Below, in pieces: positions 27,478-36,474 of a stretch of 36,655 nt of DNA. The translations under genes were made by a program, and so were the position numbers. This DNA comes from an uncultured Pedobacter sp. (GTDB taxonomy: Bacteria > Bacteroidota > Bacteroidia > Sphingobacteriales > Sphingobacteriaceae), in assembly GCF_946479715.1 (NCBI RefSeq), contig NZ_CAMLHF010000030.1, forward strand, positions 1 to 36,655, in the 5' to 3' direction. Each line of letters opens with the position of its first letter. Position 1 is the first letter of the stretch. Below the pieces are notes generated by a model. It had not been told where the DNA came from and did no database searches. It saw only the letters and a program-made list of their open reading frames with translations.

Positions 27478-28260
27478 TTTTACATTGAATGACGTTTCTC
27501 TCCAGTCTTTACTTGCATCCGGATTTACTGTTCCTGGAATCATAAAGGCTTTTAATATAGCCGCTGGATTAAATGATTTATTATTAATGCCTAAATTTCC
27601 GGCAAAGGTTTTTGTAAAATAACGAAGCGTAACCGTTATTACACAAAGGCATCCGGCTTGTGTATGGAAACTGAATTCTGTAGCAGGTATAGTAAGCGAT
27701 TTATATTTGTAATTTATTTCGATGGATTGCGTTTCCTGTTTCAGACCCCGATAATTTTCAAGATCAAATAATGCCAGCTGAAAAGCTAAAATGCAATTAT
27801 TTCCGTCGGTGGGGAACTTCAGGTCTTTCGGTATGTGCATTTCAGGCAATGCTATTTTAATAGTTTCGTTAGTTGTTGTTACTTCTGGCTGAGCAAACAG
27901 CAGTTTCCTCACCAGAGAGTTGATATTGAATTCAAAACCATTAAGCTTGTCGAATGCTGCATTTGAAAAATCAAATCTTTTTGTTTCGCTGATCAACGCT
28001 GAATTCAGTACCAGTGCAGTTTCTCCGGTAAACCGTGAGATCGCCATACTGTCATAGTCGCCAATAGTTTGGGCAAGAGCCACCCTTATGTCAGACGCCA
28101 TATTGCTGGCTTTGCCAAAAACACCTGCCGCTTTTTTAGTTGCAACAGTTTGTCTTATCTTTTTTTTGGATTTTCCCTGAACAACTTGTGTTTTGCCGAC
28201 TTTTTTAAAAACAGAGTCGCCAACTAGCCCTCTAATGTATTTACCGTCAAGTCTTCCCAT
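27475..28260 (-). CDS. Unrecognised cytosolic protein with basic Gly-rich N-terminus
   Basis: A 261-residue protein without a signal peptide or membrane helix. The N-terminus (GRLDGKYIRGLVGDSVFKKV) is Gly- and Lys-rich and continues with KTQVVQGKSKKKIRQ. It weakly resembles DUF6266-type Bacteroidota proteins, but I would not assign it. The middle and C-terminus are mixed alpha/beta with no catalytic motif that I recognise. I chose the ATG at 28260 over one 87 nt upstream, since the extra 29 residues lie over an A+T-rich non-coding-like stretch. It lies downstream of the GH106 gene on the same strand (about 120 nt apart) and could belong to that locus or be unrelated. Confidence 0.6.
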   Translation of the reverse strand: MGRLDGKYIRGLVGDSVFKKVGKTQVVQGKSKKKIRQTVATKKAAGVFGKASNMASDIRVALAQTIGDYDSMAISRFTGETALVLNSALISETKRFDFSNAAFDKLNGFEFNINSLVRKLLFAQPEVTTTNETIKIALPEMHIPKDLKFPTDGNNCILAFQLALFDLENYRGLKQETQSIEINYKYKSLTIPATEFSFHTQAGCLCVITVTLRYFTKTFAGNLGINNKSFNPAAILKAFMIPGTVNPDASKDWRETSFNVK

Positions 28261-28364
28261 CGTTTGTTGGTTTAAATTAAACGCGCAGAATAATTCGGTT
28301 ACAGAAAAATAAAAATTGAATATACTGATAATGAGTGGTGTATCCAAGCTTTTATAGGAAAAAC

Positions 28365-28408
28365 ATGGACTAGGTATGGACTTACCATGGACTCAATATG
28401 GACTTACT
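28365..28408. repeat. Four 11-bp tandem repeats at the 3' end of the GH106 gene
   Basis: ATGGACTAGGT, ATGGACTTACC, ATGGACTCAAT and ATGGACTTACT follow each other exactly. On the minus strand the unit is AGTCCATNNNN. The array starts in the last codons of the GH106 gene (its TAA at 28382-28384) and runs into the gap before the next gene. The function is unknown. Confidence 0.8.
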
Positions 28409-31400
28409 CGCAGGCATATATTCCAACTTTACAGGGCCAATTAGGCCTGTTTTTTGCAATGGCGAATCCGGGTTGTAAGGGTTAATTCCAGACCAGGTTT
28501 CGCGCTCTTCTTTGGGCACAATTTTGTCGCCTATCATTCGGTTAACCCAGGTATTTACTACATCAACGCGGAGTGTGTTAAGGCCTTGCTTTAATGCTGG
28601 TGAAATATTTACACGGTACGGAGGTGTCCACACGCCACCAACATATTTATCATTTATCCAAACTTTGGCCATGGTGCTCACCTCACCAAGATCAATATAA
28701 AGATCTTGTCCTTTAGAGGCTGTTAGATCAACTTTGAATGAAGTAGTGTATAGCATGTTTCCTGAGAAATACTTTATGTTTTTATCTTGCGATGTGGCAA
28801 GATCTTGAAGTTCATTTAGGCGTGTAGGCTTGGGGTTGGTAAGCATGCCTTTAAAGCTGATGTCCCAAATCGTTTTAAGATCAATGATTTTATTGGGTTT
28901 CGGAAAATTTACCGTACCAGCTATAAATTGTGCTTTTTCGCGGAACACGATAAACGCACTTTCATAAGCTTGCAATACGATGGGAACGGTAGTGGCTTCA
29001 GAATCGGATGAAAAGGCTGTAAGTTTACGCATTGAACCGTCTATCGGGTTCCATAATTCGGGCTGCATTCCTTTAACGCGAAATTTGATGTCGGTGCTTT
29101 GTACTGTGGCGGTCTGGTTTGTAATAAAGTAGATATCAGTATTGTCCATCTTACGATGTCCAAATTTAATTGCATTTGCCAAAGGGATTTTACAATCTTC
29201 TATGATACTGATTTTTGAAAATATATCTTCCAAACTCACACCATTAAATATCATTCCTTTACCGAATTTTGCGGCGGTAGTTTTGCTTCCATCAACCCCT
29301 TTCCACAATTCTGAGGCTAATTTCTTTACTAAAACGTCTGATGCTGGTTGGTTTTGTAAACTCGGAGAGTGTGTAGGCGGAGGGCCCAGAACGATTGCCC
29401 CATCAGCTACCAATTGCTTAATTTTTGCAAGCAATTCAGGACGCATGGTATTGATTTTAGGAAGAACCAATACCCGATAAGATGTTCCATGAGGAAGGGA
29501 GATCAATCCATTTTTTACACTTGCATCACGAAGGAGAACTTCGGCATTAATATAGTCGAACTGATAACCTTGTGGAAGTGCAGGATCTTGTATACCTGTC
29601 ATTTTTGGTACGTCCTCACCAATAAAGTAGGCAACATCGGCAATATTTAGGCCTTGGCGGAGCATGTAATTGCAACGTTTAACATAGTCAAGAAACAGAT
29701 CAATATGCGAAAACCAGGTATTGTTACGGTTGTATTCGGTGCCAAACCAGGCGTTTGTTCCAGGGAATTTGGTTGAGTCTGGCTGATGGACATACACATG
29801 AAGTAATGTATTGTTGATCCCTTCAGAAAAATATTTGTCTGTACGCTGCTTGGTTTCTGCTGGCACATGGGAGAAAGCGGGCCCTCCGCTTGTATTTGAC
29901 TCGGCAGATACAAGGGTTTTACCGTAAATGTGAGCGCATGACGATGCTGCCCTATTTTCTATGTTACCCAGATCGTTTTCCCAGGATGGAGTGGTGCTTG
30001 GTATCCAGTACTCGCCTCCAACTTCGTCTGACTGGCCGCCGTACATTAAAAATTCGGCAGGAAATCCCCAATGACCATAATTTTCCAGCCAGGTAGTTAG
30101 CCCATGCTTGTGGCACATCTCTCTAAATCCACCTACATAATCGTATGCAACTTTATCCGCAATTAAGCGGCGTAGATCCCATAAAAACCTATCGGATTGG
30201 GCTTGACTGCCTACAACTTTTCCAAAATAAGCCGGCAGGTAAGGTAAAGCATCGTAACCATAACGTTCTTTAAAGGAAGTAAGTAAATTGTCAGTAATGT
30301 TTTGTCCGCCAGATTCGTAACTGTCCTGAACAACTACTTTAAATGTCTTGCGATCCTCAGCCGGAATACGTTTTAGAATCTTTCCTATAAATGCATCAAA
30401 ATGGGTAGCAACGTGTTTCTTGCTCATTTTATCTATCTCGAGGCCTGTTCCATCGGGACCTCCGGGGTTATTAGTAACTCCTGTTGGAGTCATGCCTGTA
30501 CGCAAGATTACCCATTCGCCGGCTGGTGCCTTCCATGTTAGTTTTCCGTCTGCAGTTAAATATTTTGAAATATCTAGCACTTTAGCAGGGTCAATATTTA
30601 ATGATGTGTTCTTGACCTCAGGCTGTGCCCTCCACATATAATAGTCCCATTGAGGAAGAGGATCCTGAAACATCTTCGCAAATGTTTTTGCAGCGTAGCT
30701 TTCTATTTTTGGGGAAGCAGAAAGTTCTATTTCTGCAATTCCGCCTTCATTGCGTTTATTTTTTACGAGAATCCTGAATTCTTTGGCTGTGGTCTCGTTA
30801 AGAGACACTACAACTGGAGCAAAAGGCTGGAACCCTACAATTAGTGCAAGGTGATGCCAATCTATATTGAATTTAGAGATGGTGTGAAACTCATTTCCTT
30901 TCTTTGCTTGTAGTTCAAATGAGGCGTTGATGTTGGCGTGTGAAGGGTAGATCGTAAGACTTCGAGCCGTAAAACTTTCCTTTGCAATTATATTTATGCT
31001 TACGTCTAAGTTTTCAGGAAGAGTAGCATCCGAGAGCCGGTCGCTATCAAATATTTTTTCTGAATTTTTTAGCTCAGGTGTTATACTGATTTTGGAATTG
31101 GATTTATCAAGAATCAAGAGATCGTCTTTCGGTACACGATAGGCGATAACCTTTACATCTTCAAATTGTTCGGTAGGTTTTTTTAATGTATTAGAAATGT
31201 TTGCGGGCCCTTTTACCCTTAATTCGGATGAGGCAAGATACCGCATTGCCTCGTTAGGTTTTACCCATGGACCGCCAGCTTGGGTCCAGCCCGGAGAATT
31301 GAACATCCCTATCTCAATGCCTAATTCAGTGGCCTTTTTTAGTGCCGTATGCGTTACTTCCCACCATTCATCACTCATTAGTTTAACATTTCGGCCCCCC

Positions 31401-31636
31401 TCGTAAGGATCAAAATAAATGTTTCCAATAAATGCACGGTTAATACCCACCTTTTTCATTGCCTCAAGATCCTTTACGACACCCTCCTTAGAGATATTTC
31501 CAGACATCCAGTACCAGTATACACTTGTTTGAACTGTAGCAGGTGGTGTTACAAATTCACTTTCCAGGTGTTTGTTTTGAGCAAAGCTGTAAGTAGATAA
31601 GACTGTAAATAATATTGAAAGGTATAGGTTTTTCAT
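28382..31636 (-). CDS. GH106-type alpha-L-rhamnosidase
   Basis: A 1084-residue glycoside hydrolase with a signal peptide (MKNLYLSILFTVLSTYSFAQ). The N-terminal catalytic region shows the GH106 pattern: VYWYWMSGNISKEGVVKDLE, then LMSDEWWEV and GMFNSPGWTQAGGPWVKP. Further on are VVQDSYESGGQNITDNLLTS and YGGQSDEVGGEYWIPS, which probably carry active-site acids, though I cannot assign them. The C-terminus is a galactose-binding-type beta-sandwich (GLNTLRVDVVNTWVNRMIGD). The family removes terminal alpha-L-rhamnose from plant pectin-type glycans. It diverges from the GntR gene and is near SusC 3, which suggests a shared utilisation locus. Periplasmic or surface location is inferred. The length is normal for the family. 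Confidence 0.88.
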   Translation of the reverse strand: MKNLYLSILFTVLSTYSFAQNKHLESEFVTPPATVQTSVYWYWMSGNISKEGVVKDLEAMKKVGINRAFIGNIYFDPYEGGRNVKLMSDEWWEVTHTALKKATELGIEIGMFNSPGWTQAGGPWVKPNEAMRYLASSELRVKGPANISNTLKKPTEQFEDVKVIAYRVPKDDLLILDKSNSKISITPELKNSEKIFDSDRLSDATLPENLDVSINIIAKESFTARSLTIYPSHANINASFELQAKKGNEFHTISKFNIDWHHLALIVGFQPFAPVVVSLNETTAKEFRILVKNKRNEGGIAEIELSASPKIESYAAKTFAKMFQDPLPQWDYYMWRAQPEVKNTSLNIDPAKVLDISKYLTADGKLTWKAPAGEWVILRTGMTPTGVTNNPGGPDGTGLEIDKMSKKHVATHFDAFIGKILKRIPAEDRKTFKVVVQDSYESGGQNITDNLLTSFKERYGYDALPYLPAYFGKVVGSQAQSDRFLWDLRRLIADKVAYDYVGGFREMCHKHGLTTWLENYGHWGFPAEFLMYGGQSDEVGGEYWIPSTTPSWENDLGNIENRAASSCAHIYGKTLVSAESNTSGGPAFSHVPAETKQRTDKYFSEGINNTLLHVYVHQPDSTKFPGTNAWFGTEYNRNNTWFSHIDLFLDYVKRCNYMLRQGLNIADVAYFIGEDVPKMTGIQDPALPQGYQFDYINAEVLLRDASVKNGLISLPHGTSYRVLVLPKINTMRPELLAKIKQLVADGAIVLGPPPTHSPSLQNQPASDVLVKKLASELWKGVDGSKTTAAKFGKGMIFNGVSLEDIFSKISIIEDCKIPLANAIKFGHRKMDNTDIYFITNQTATVQSTDIKFRVKGMQPELWNPIDGSMRKLTAFSSDSEATTVPIVLQAYESAFIVFREKAQFIAGTVNFPKPNKIIDLKTIWDISFKGMLTNPKPTRLNELQDLATSQDKNIKYFSGNMLYTTSFKVDLTASKGQDLYIDLGEVSTMAKVWINDKYVGGVWTPPYRVNISPALKQGLNTLRVDVVNTWVNRMIGDKIVPKEERETWSGINPYNPDSPLQKTGLIGPVKLEYMPASKSILSPW

Positions 31637-31728
31637 TAGAATGGTTTAATTGGTTAGTGGGTGGCCACATCTTTTACAATATTAGCCAGTTTCTGGCGGT
31701 TAAATTTTTACAAAATGCACTTTTCTTT

Positions 31729-31798
31729 GTCCTTTTTGATAAAAAAGCGGACACGGTTAAAGATGTTGATTGCCAAAAAGTACATTTGATTTATCAAA
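31729..31798. promoter_or_regulatory. Pair of dyad sites, candidate operator for the GntR regulator
   Basis: Two TTTTGATAAA-like sites, one on each strand (31734-31743 and 31790-31799), lie just upstream of the GntR promoter and between the divergent genes. The spacing and symmetry suit a dimeric repressor controlling both; binding is inferred only. Confidence 0.4.
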
Positions 31799-31805
31799 AC
31801 ATCTA

Positions 31806-31835
31806 TTTGTCCGGTATCCATAAGCAATAATTTTG
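31806..31835 (+). promoter_or_regulatory. Bacteroidota promoter for the GntR regulator
   Basis: TTTG at 31806-31809 is separated by 18 nt from TAATTTTG at 31828-31835, a full -33/-7 match of the Bacteroidota type. The start site would be near 31842, giving a leader of about 105 nt. Confidence 0.65.
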
Positions 31836-31946
31836 GAGATTACGGCATTCACTAACCAAATATTTACTAATCCTACAGGCACATTCAAAAAGATAATTCA
31901 AAGAGTTATTTGTGGCTGCAGAAGAAACTGACAAACTATTCTTATT

Positions 31947-32972
31947 ATGAAAAATTATCTCAAAATAATTGAAATAAATGAATACTCAAAAACGCCGAAG
32001 TATCTTCAGATTTTTGATTCTATACTGAATGCTATTAAAACCAGCGAGATAGATGTTAATGATGTACTACCCTCCATTAATTATTTAAGTGAAAGCCTTG
32101 AGGTTGGAAGAAATACAATTGAACGGGCTTATTTGGGCTTAAAAAAATTTGGAGTTGTGGATTCTGTACCCGGGAAAGGCTACTTTGTATCGAACGCTGA
32201 ATTTGAGCAACCTTTCAAAATTTTGCTGCTCTTTAATAAACTAAGTGATCATAAGAAGATTATATACGACGCTTTTACAGCAAAATTAGGAAATGATGTA
32301 TCTGTAGATTTTTATGTTTACAATAACAATTTTAGTTTGTTCAGAAAAATTCTGGAAGATAAGGTTGATCGCTATAGCAAGATTGTGATTATTCCGCATT
32401 TCCTTAATGAACATGAAAGCGCCTACGCATTGATAAACAATTTGCCAAAAGAGAAACTGGTGTTGGTAGATAAACTGATCCCTGAAATATCAGGCGATTT
32501 TTGTACAGTATATGAGGACTTCGAAAAGGACATACAATATGCGTTGGAAGAACTTAAAGGACGATTGAGTAATTATCATACCATTAAAATCATTTTTCCC
32601 TCCAAGAGTTATTACTCCAAAAAGATTTTAGCTGGCTTTATTGACTTTTGCCAACAGTATGCCTTTAACTATGAAGTATTATCGGATCTGAAAAATGAGA
32701 TATTTCTTCCCGGAACGACGTATATTAATTTGAGGGAAGATCATTTGGTTGAGCTTGTAGAAAAAATTGTGAATAATGAACTCAAAATTGGTTCTGAAAT
32801 AGGGGTCATATCTTATAACGAAACACCGATAAAGAAATTAATCCTTTCGGGAATTACAACCATATCAACAAATTTTGCAATGATGGGAGAAGCAGCGGCA
32901 AACATGGTTCTTAATAATTCAAAGGGACATTTGGCAATTCCTTTTAGAGTTATTGCAAGGAATTCATTGTAA
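31947..32972 (+). CDS. GntR-family regulator with LacI-type sugar-sensing domain
   Basis: A 341-residue regulator. The N-terminal winged helix-turn-helix (about 17-85) reads YLQIFDSILNAIKTSEIDVN, then LPSINYLSESLEVGRNTIER and GYFVS, the GntR pattern. Residues about 90-341 resemble a periplasmic-binding/LacI-type domain (FKILLLFNKLSDHKKIIYDA, ending GEAAANMVLN) that would bind a small sugar ligand. This hybrid is frequent in Bacteroidota sugar loci. It is divergent to the GH106 gene with dyads between, and lies upstream of SusC 3, so it probably controls this locus. A rhamnose-derived ligand is a guess from the GH106 neighbour. Confidence 0.85.
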   Translation: MKNYLKIIEINEYSKTPKYLQIFDSILNAIKTSEIDVNDVLPSINYLSESLEVGRNTIERAYLGLKKFGVVDSVPGKGYFVSNAEFEQPFKILLLFNKLSDHKKIIYDAFTAKLGNDVSVDFYVYNNNFSLFRKILEDKVDRYSKIVIIPHFLNEHESAYALINNLPKEKLVLVDKLIPEISGDFCTVYEDFEKDIQYALEELKGRLSNYHTIKIIFPSKSYYSKKILAGFIDFCQQYAFNYEVLSDLKNEIFLPGTTYINLREDHLVELVEKIVNNELKIGSEIGVISYNETPIKKLILSGITTISTNFAMMGEAAANMVLNNSKGHLAIPFRVIARNSL

Positions 32973-33324
32973 GACAGGTAGATGGCATGTTAGGCAAGGC
33001 GTGTCTACATCAGACAGAACAGGTTGCGGATGATGCTTGCAAAAACTATTATTGTGTTAACCAAATACAAACCAAACAGTATGCGTCCTCTCATTCTAAT
33101 TGAAGTTCGGTATCGTCTTCTGTATTATTTACAGAAAGGTAGGTACTTATGAAATAGAACTTATACATCCATTTATGTCAACTATCCATACTTCTTTATT
33201 GGCCTAAAGAAGTATTGAATAGCTAACAGCCAAATGTCACAATTCTTTTAGTGCAGAACGGAACCACGGAAGCAACCTAGATATCCGTTATCTGCGAATA
33301 TTTACATTTAAACAGAGTAAAGGT
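32973..33324. other. Intergenic region upstream of SusC 3 (352 nt)
   Basis: No supported gene. It holds one strong dyad (33188-33215). There is no similarity to the three-block region of SusC 1 and SusC 2, and no clear TAnnTTTG box before the ATG. Confidence 0.6.
33188..33215. promoter_or_regulatory. 11-bp-arm dyad upstream of SusC 3
   Basis: ATACTTCTTTA / TAAAGAAGTAT around TTGGCC, perfect arms of 11 bp, 110 nt before the SusC 3 ATG. It may be an operator or an attenuator-like hairpin; it lacks a T-run, so a terminator is less likely. Confidence 0.5.
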
Positions 33325-36300
33325 ATGAAAAAAACGCTTGTTCTCATAGCTCTCTCGATGGTGTGCAATTTTGTTTTTGCGCTTAAATCGGGGGAAATGA
33401 AGACTTTAAATAAAATTGCCGCCCCGCGTATAATCACGGGAACTGTTTTGGACGAAACAGGAGCGGGAATCCCAAATGTAACCATCAGTGTTGAGGGATC
33501 TAAGCCTAAACGTGCCGCAATGACAAGCCCCGACGGTAAGTACAGTATACAGATAAACAGTGATTCGGAAGTGCTGATTTTTTCCTATGTTGGATACGCT
33601 ACACAAAAAATTACGGTGGGCGAGAAAAACACTGTCAACGTTAAATTAATTCCTGACGATAAAAATGCACTTGAAGAAGTTGCCGTAGTTGCTTTTGGGA
33701 CTCAAAAGAAAAACGATTTAGTTGGAGCTGTTACTTCAATTAAGGTGTCAGATCTTAAAATTCCATCAAGTAATCTTACCACTGCACTTGCGGGTCGGGC
33801 AGCCGGTCTTATCGCGTATCAACGTAGCGGAGAACCGGGACAGGATAATGCTAACTTCTTCATCAGGGGGGTTACCACCTTTGGTTATAAAAACTCTCCA
33901 TTGATTTTGATTGACGGAATGGAGCTAACCACCACAGATCTTGCACGTTTGCAGCCGGATGATATCGCCAGTTTCTCGATCATGAAAGATGCTACCTCGA
34001 CTGCTTTGTACGGAGCTCGTGGAGCAAACGGAGTTATCCTGGTTACCACTAAACAGGGAAAAGTTGGTAAAGCTGAAATTACATTACGTTTAGAAAACTC
34101 TCTGTCAAGTGCAGTAAAAAACGTTGAAATGGCAGATCCCATTACATACATGAAGCAATCGAATGAATCCATTCTGACCCGTAATCCGCTGGGAACAATT
34201 CTTTATAGTGATGAAAAGATCGCGAATACAGCGGCTGGGGTTAATCCGATCATCTATCCTGCTAATGACTGGAGACAGCTGGTATTTAAGGATTATACCA
34301 TGAACCAGCGGGCAAACCTGAATGTAACCGGTGGTGGCGAAGTTGCCAAATATTTTGTCTCCGGATCTCTGAATAAGGACAATGGTATGCTAAAAGTAGA
34401 CCCAAGGAATAACTTTAATAATAACATCGATCTGACCAGCTATTCCCTCCGGTCTAATGTTACAATCAACCTGACTAAATCAACGGAGATGATCGTGCGC
34501 TTGAGTGGAAACTTTGATGATTATACAGGTCCACTGGACGGGGGAGCAGATATGTATAAGAAAGTGATGCGCTCCAATCCGGTATTGTTTCCACAGTATT
34601 ATCCGATAGATGCTGCTCATGCTTTTGTAAAACACATCATGTATGGTAACTATGGTGATGGTTCTTACACCAATCCTTATGCAGATCTGACCCGCGGTTA
34701 TAAGAATTATTCGAGATCGCTGATGTTGGCACAATTAGAAGTTAAGCAAGACTTATCTGCTTTGGCAAAGGGACTTTCTTTTAGAGTTATGATGAATACA
34801 AACCGCGCATCTTTCTTTGATGTAAAGCGTTCTTATAATCCCTATCTCTATACGCTTGACGGATACGATCCGATGGCAAACACCTATTTCATCTCGAACA
34901 TCAACGAAGCTACAGGTACAGAATATCTTGACTATGGTGAGGGCGAAAAGACGCTTAATTCCACTTTTTATATGGAATCGATGTTGAATTATAGCACCAG
35001 CTACAAAAAACACGGATTCAGTGGTTTGCTCGTTTATATGATGCAAAACAACATTAATGCGAATGCAGGAGATCTTCAGCAGTCACTTCCATTCAGAAAC
35101 ATTGGCTTGTCGGGAAGGGCTACCTATAATTACGACAGCAGGTATTATCTTGAGTATAACTTTGGCTACAACGGATCGGAAAGATTTGCTGAAAAAAACC
35201 GTTTTGGTTTCTTCCCTTCCGTAGGTCTGGCGTGGAGTATTTCCAACGAGAAATTCTTTGAGAAAATTAAACCGACTGTTAATAACCTGAGGTTGAGGGC
35301 AACTTATGGCTTTGTTGGGAATGATGCTATAGGAAGGCCCGAAGACAGGTTCTTTTACCTTTCTAACGTGAATATGAACGCTACTGAGAGGGCTGCATTT
35401 TTCGGAAATGGCCAGGGGCCATCATTTGGTTTAAATGGTGTAAACATCTCCCGATATGCGAATGCTGATATTACTTGGGAAGAATCAACAAAAACAAACC
35501 TGGCACTTGAAGTAGGCTTATTTAACAAACTAAAAATAACAGCAGATTTCTATTCTGAACAGCGTAAAAATATTCTGATGGAACGCTCAGCAATCCCCGT
35601 TACTATGGGTTTAACTGCAGCTGTGCGGTCAAATGTAGGTGAAGCTTCGGGAAAGGGAATGGACATTTCGATGGATTATCAGCACTCAGTTAATCAGGAC
35701 CTATGGTTTTCAGCTACCGGGAATTTTACCTACGCAAAGAGTAAATTTACCGTTTTTGAAGAACCGGTATATGACGAAAAATACCGCAGTGTGATTGGTA
35801 AGCCAATTTTCCAGGAATATGGATACATCGCAGAGCGACTATTTGTGGACGATGCAGAAGCCCTGAATTCTCCAAGGCAGAATTTTGGAATCTATGGAGG
35901 CGGTGATATTAAATATACTGACGTTAACCGTGATGGGCAGATTACAGAGGCAGACAAAGTGCCGATTGGAAATTCAAAATTACCTGAAATAGTGTACGGT
36001 TTTGGTTTTTCGGGAGGGTATAAGAATTTCGACCTTTCTGCTTTTTTCCAGGGATTGGCAAACGAATCGTTTTGGATAGATCCGAATATTACATCACCTT
36101 TCAACAATCAAACCCAATTACTGAAGGCATATGCTGATAGTCACTGGTCAGAAGATTCGAGAGATGTCTATGCTCTTTGGCCAAGGCTAAGTCCGAACAT
36201 TAATGTGAACAACAACCAGATCAGTACCTGGTTCATGCGCGACGGTGCTTTTTTACGCCTGAAGCAGGTTGAACTTGGATATAAAATTCCAGAAAAGCTT

Positions 36301-36462
36301 CAAAAGCGGCTTCATACCTCCAGTTTCAGGATCTATGTAAATGCCACCAATCTGTTCAATATCAGCAAATTTAATTTGTGGGATGTTGAAATGGGTGGAG
36401 ATGGTCTTGGTTACCCAATCCAGCGTGTATTTAATGTTGGTTTAAACATATCACTGAAGTAA
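33325..36462 (+). CDS. SusC/RagA family TonB-dependent outer-membrane transporter (SusC 3)
   Basis: A 1045-residue transporter with a signal peptide (MKKTLVLIALSMVCNFVFA). The CarboxypepD_reg-like domain lies at about 36-110 (ITGTVLDETGAGIPNVTISV). The plug region carries PLILIDGMELTTTDL, SFSIMKDATSTALYGARGAN and GVILVTTKQG. The barrel includes the DVNRDGQITEADKVPIGNS motif and ends GLNISLK. It is followed 12 nt later by a SusD gene. It does not share the N-terminal module of SusC 1 and 2, and its barrel belongs to another clade. With the GH106 enzyme and the GntR regulator it forms a utilisation locus, perhaps for rhamnose-containing glycans. Confidence 0.9.
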   Translation: MKKTLVLIALSMVCNFVFALKSGEMKTLNKIAAPRIITGTVLDETGAGIPNVTISVEGSKPKRAAMTSPDGKYSIQINSDSEVLIFSYVGYATQKITVGEKNTVNVKLIPDDKNALEEVAVVAFGTQKKNDLVGAVTSIKVSDLKIPSSNLTTALAGRAAGLIAYQRSGEPGQDNANFFIRGVTTFGYKNSPLILIDGMELTTTDLARLQPDDIASFSIMKDATSTALYGARGANGVILVTTKQGKVGKAEITLRLENSLSSAVKNVEMADPITYMKQSNESILTRNPLGTILYSDEKIANTAAGVNPIIYPANDWRQLVFKDYTMNQRANLNVTGGGEVAKYFVSGSLNKDNGMLKVDPRNNFNNNIDLTSYSLRSNVTINLTKSTEMIVRLSGNFDDYTGPLDGGADMYKKVMRSNPVLFPQYYPIDAAHAFVKHIMYGNYGDGSYTNPYADLTRGYKNYSRSLMLAQLEVKQDLSALAKGLSFRVMMNTNRASFFDVKRSYNPYLYTLDGYDPMANTYFISNINEATGTEYLDYGEGEKTLNSTFYMESMLNYSTSYKKHGFSGLLVYMMQNNINANAGDLQQSLPFRNIGLSGRATYNYDSRYYLEYNFGYNGSERFAEKNRFGFFPSVGLAWSISNEKFFEKIKPTVNNLRLRATYGFVGNDAIGRPEDRFFYLSNVNMNATERAAFFGNGQGPSFGLNGVNISRYANADITWEESTKTNLALEVGLFNKLKITADFYSEQRKNILMERSAIPVTMGLTAAVRSNVGEASGKGMDISMDYQHSVNQDLWFSATGNFTYAKSKFTVFEEPVYDEKYRSVIGKPIFQEYGYIAERLFVDDAEALNSPRQNFGIYGGGDIKYTDVNRDGQITEADKVPIGNSKLPEIVYGFGFSGGYKNFDLSAFFQGLANESFWIDPNITSPFNNQTQLLKAYADSHWSEDSRDVYALWPRLSPNINVNNNQISTWFMRDGAFLRLKQVELGYKIPEKLQKRLHTSSFRIYVNATNLFNISKFNLWDVEMGGDGLGYPIQRVFNVGLNISLK

Positions 36463-36474
36463 ATCAAACGTATT

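Larger units (their letters stand above)
31637..31946. other. Divergent control region between GH106 and GntR genes (310 nt)
   Basis: No supported gene. It contains a good plus-strand promoter (31806-31835) and several dyads: GCCAG-TTT-CTGGC (31685-31697), GTCC...TTTTTGATAAAAAA...GGAC (31729-31752) and TTTGAT-TT-ATCAAA (31785-31798). The last two share a TTTTGATAAA core, on opposite strands. Confidence 0.6.

Noticed and set aside
28261..28347. 29-residue N-terminal extension of the unrecognised protein
   Set aside because: The stretch looks hydrophobic but is A+T-rich intergenic-like sequence, and the ATG at 28260 gives a typical Gly-rich start.
28365..28408. CRISPR-like array
   Set aside because: The units are 11 bp with no spacers and there are no cas genes.
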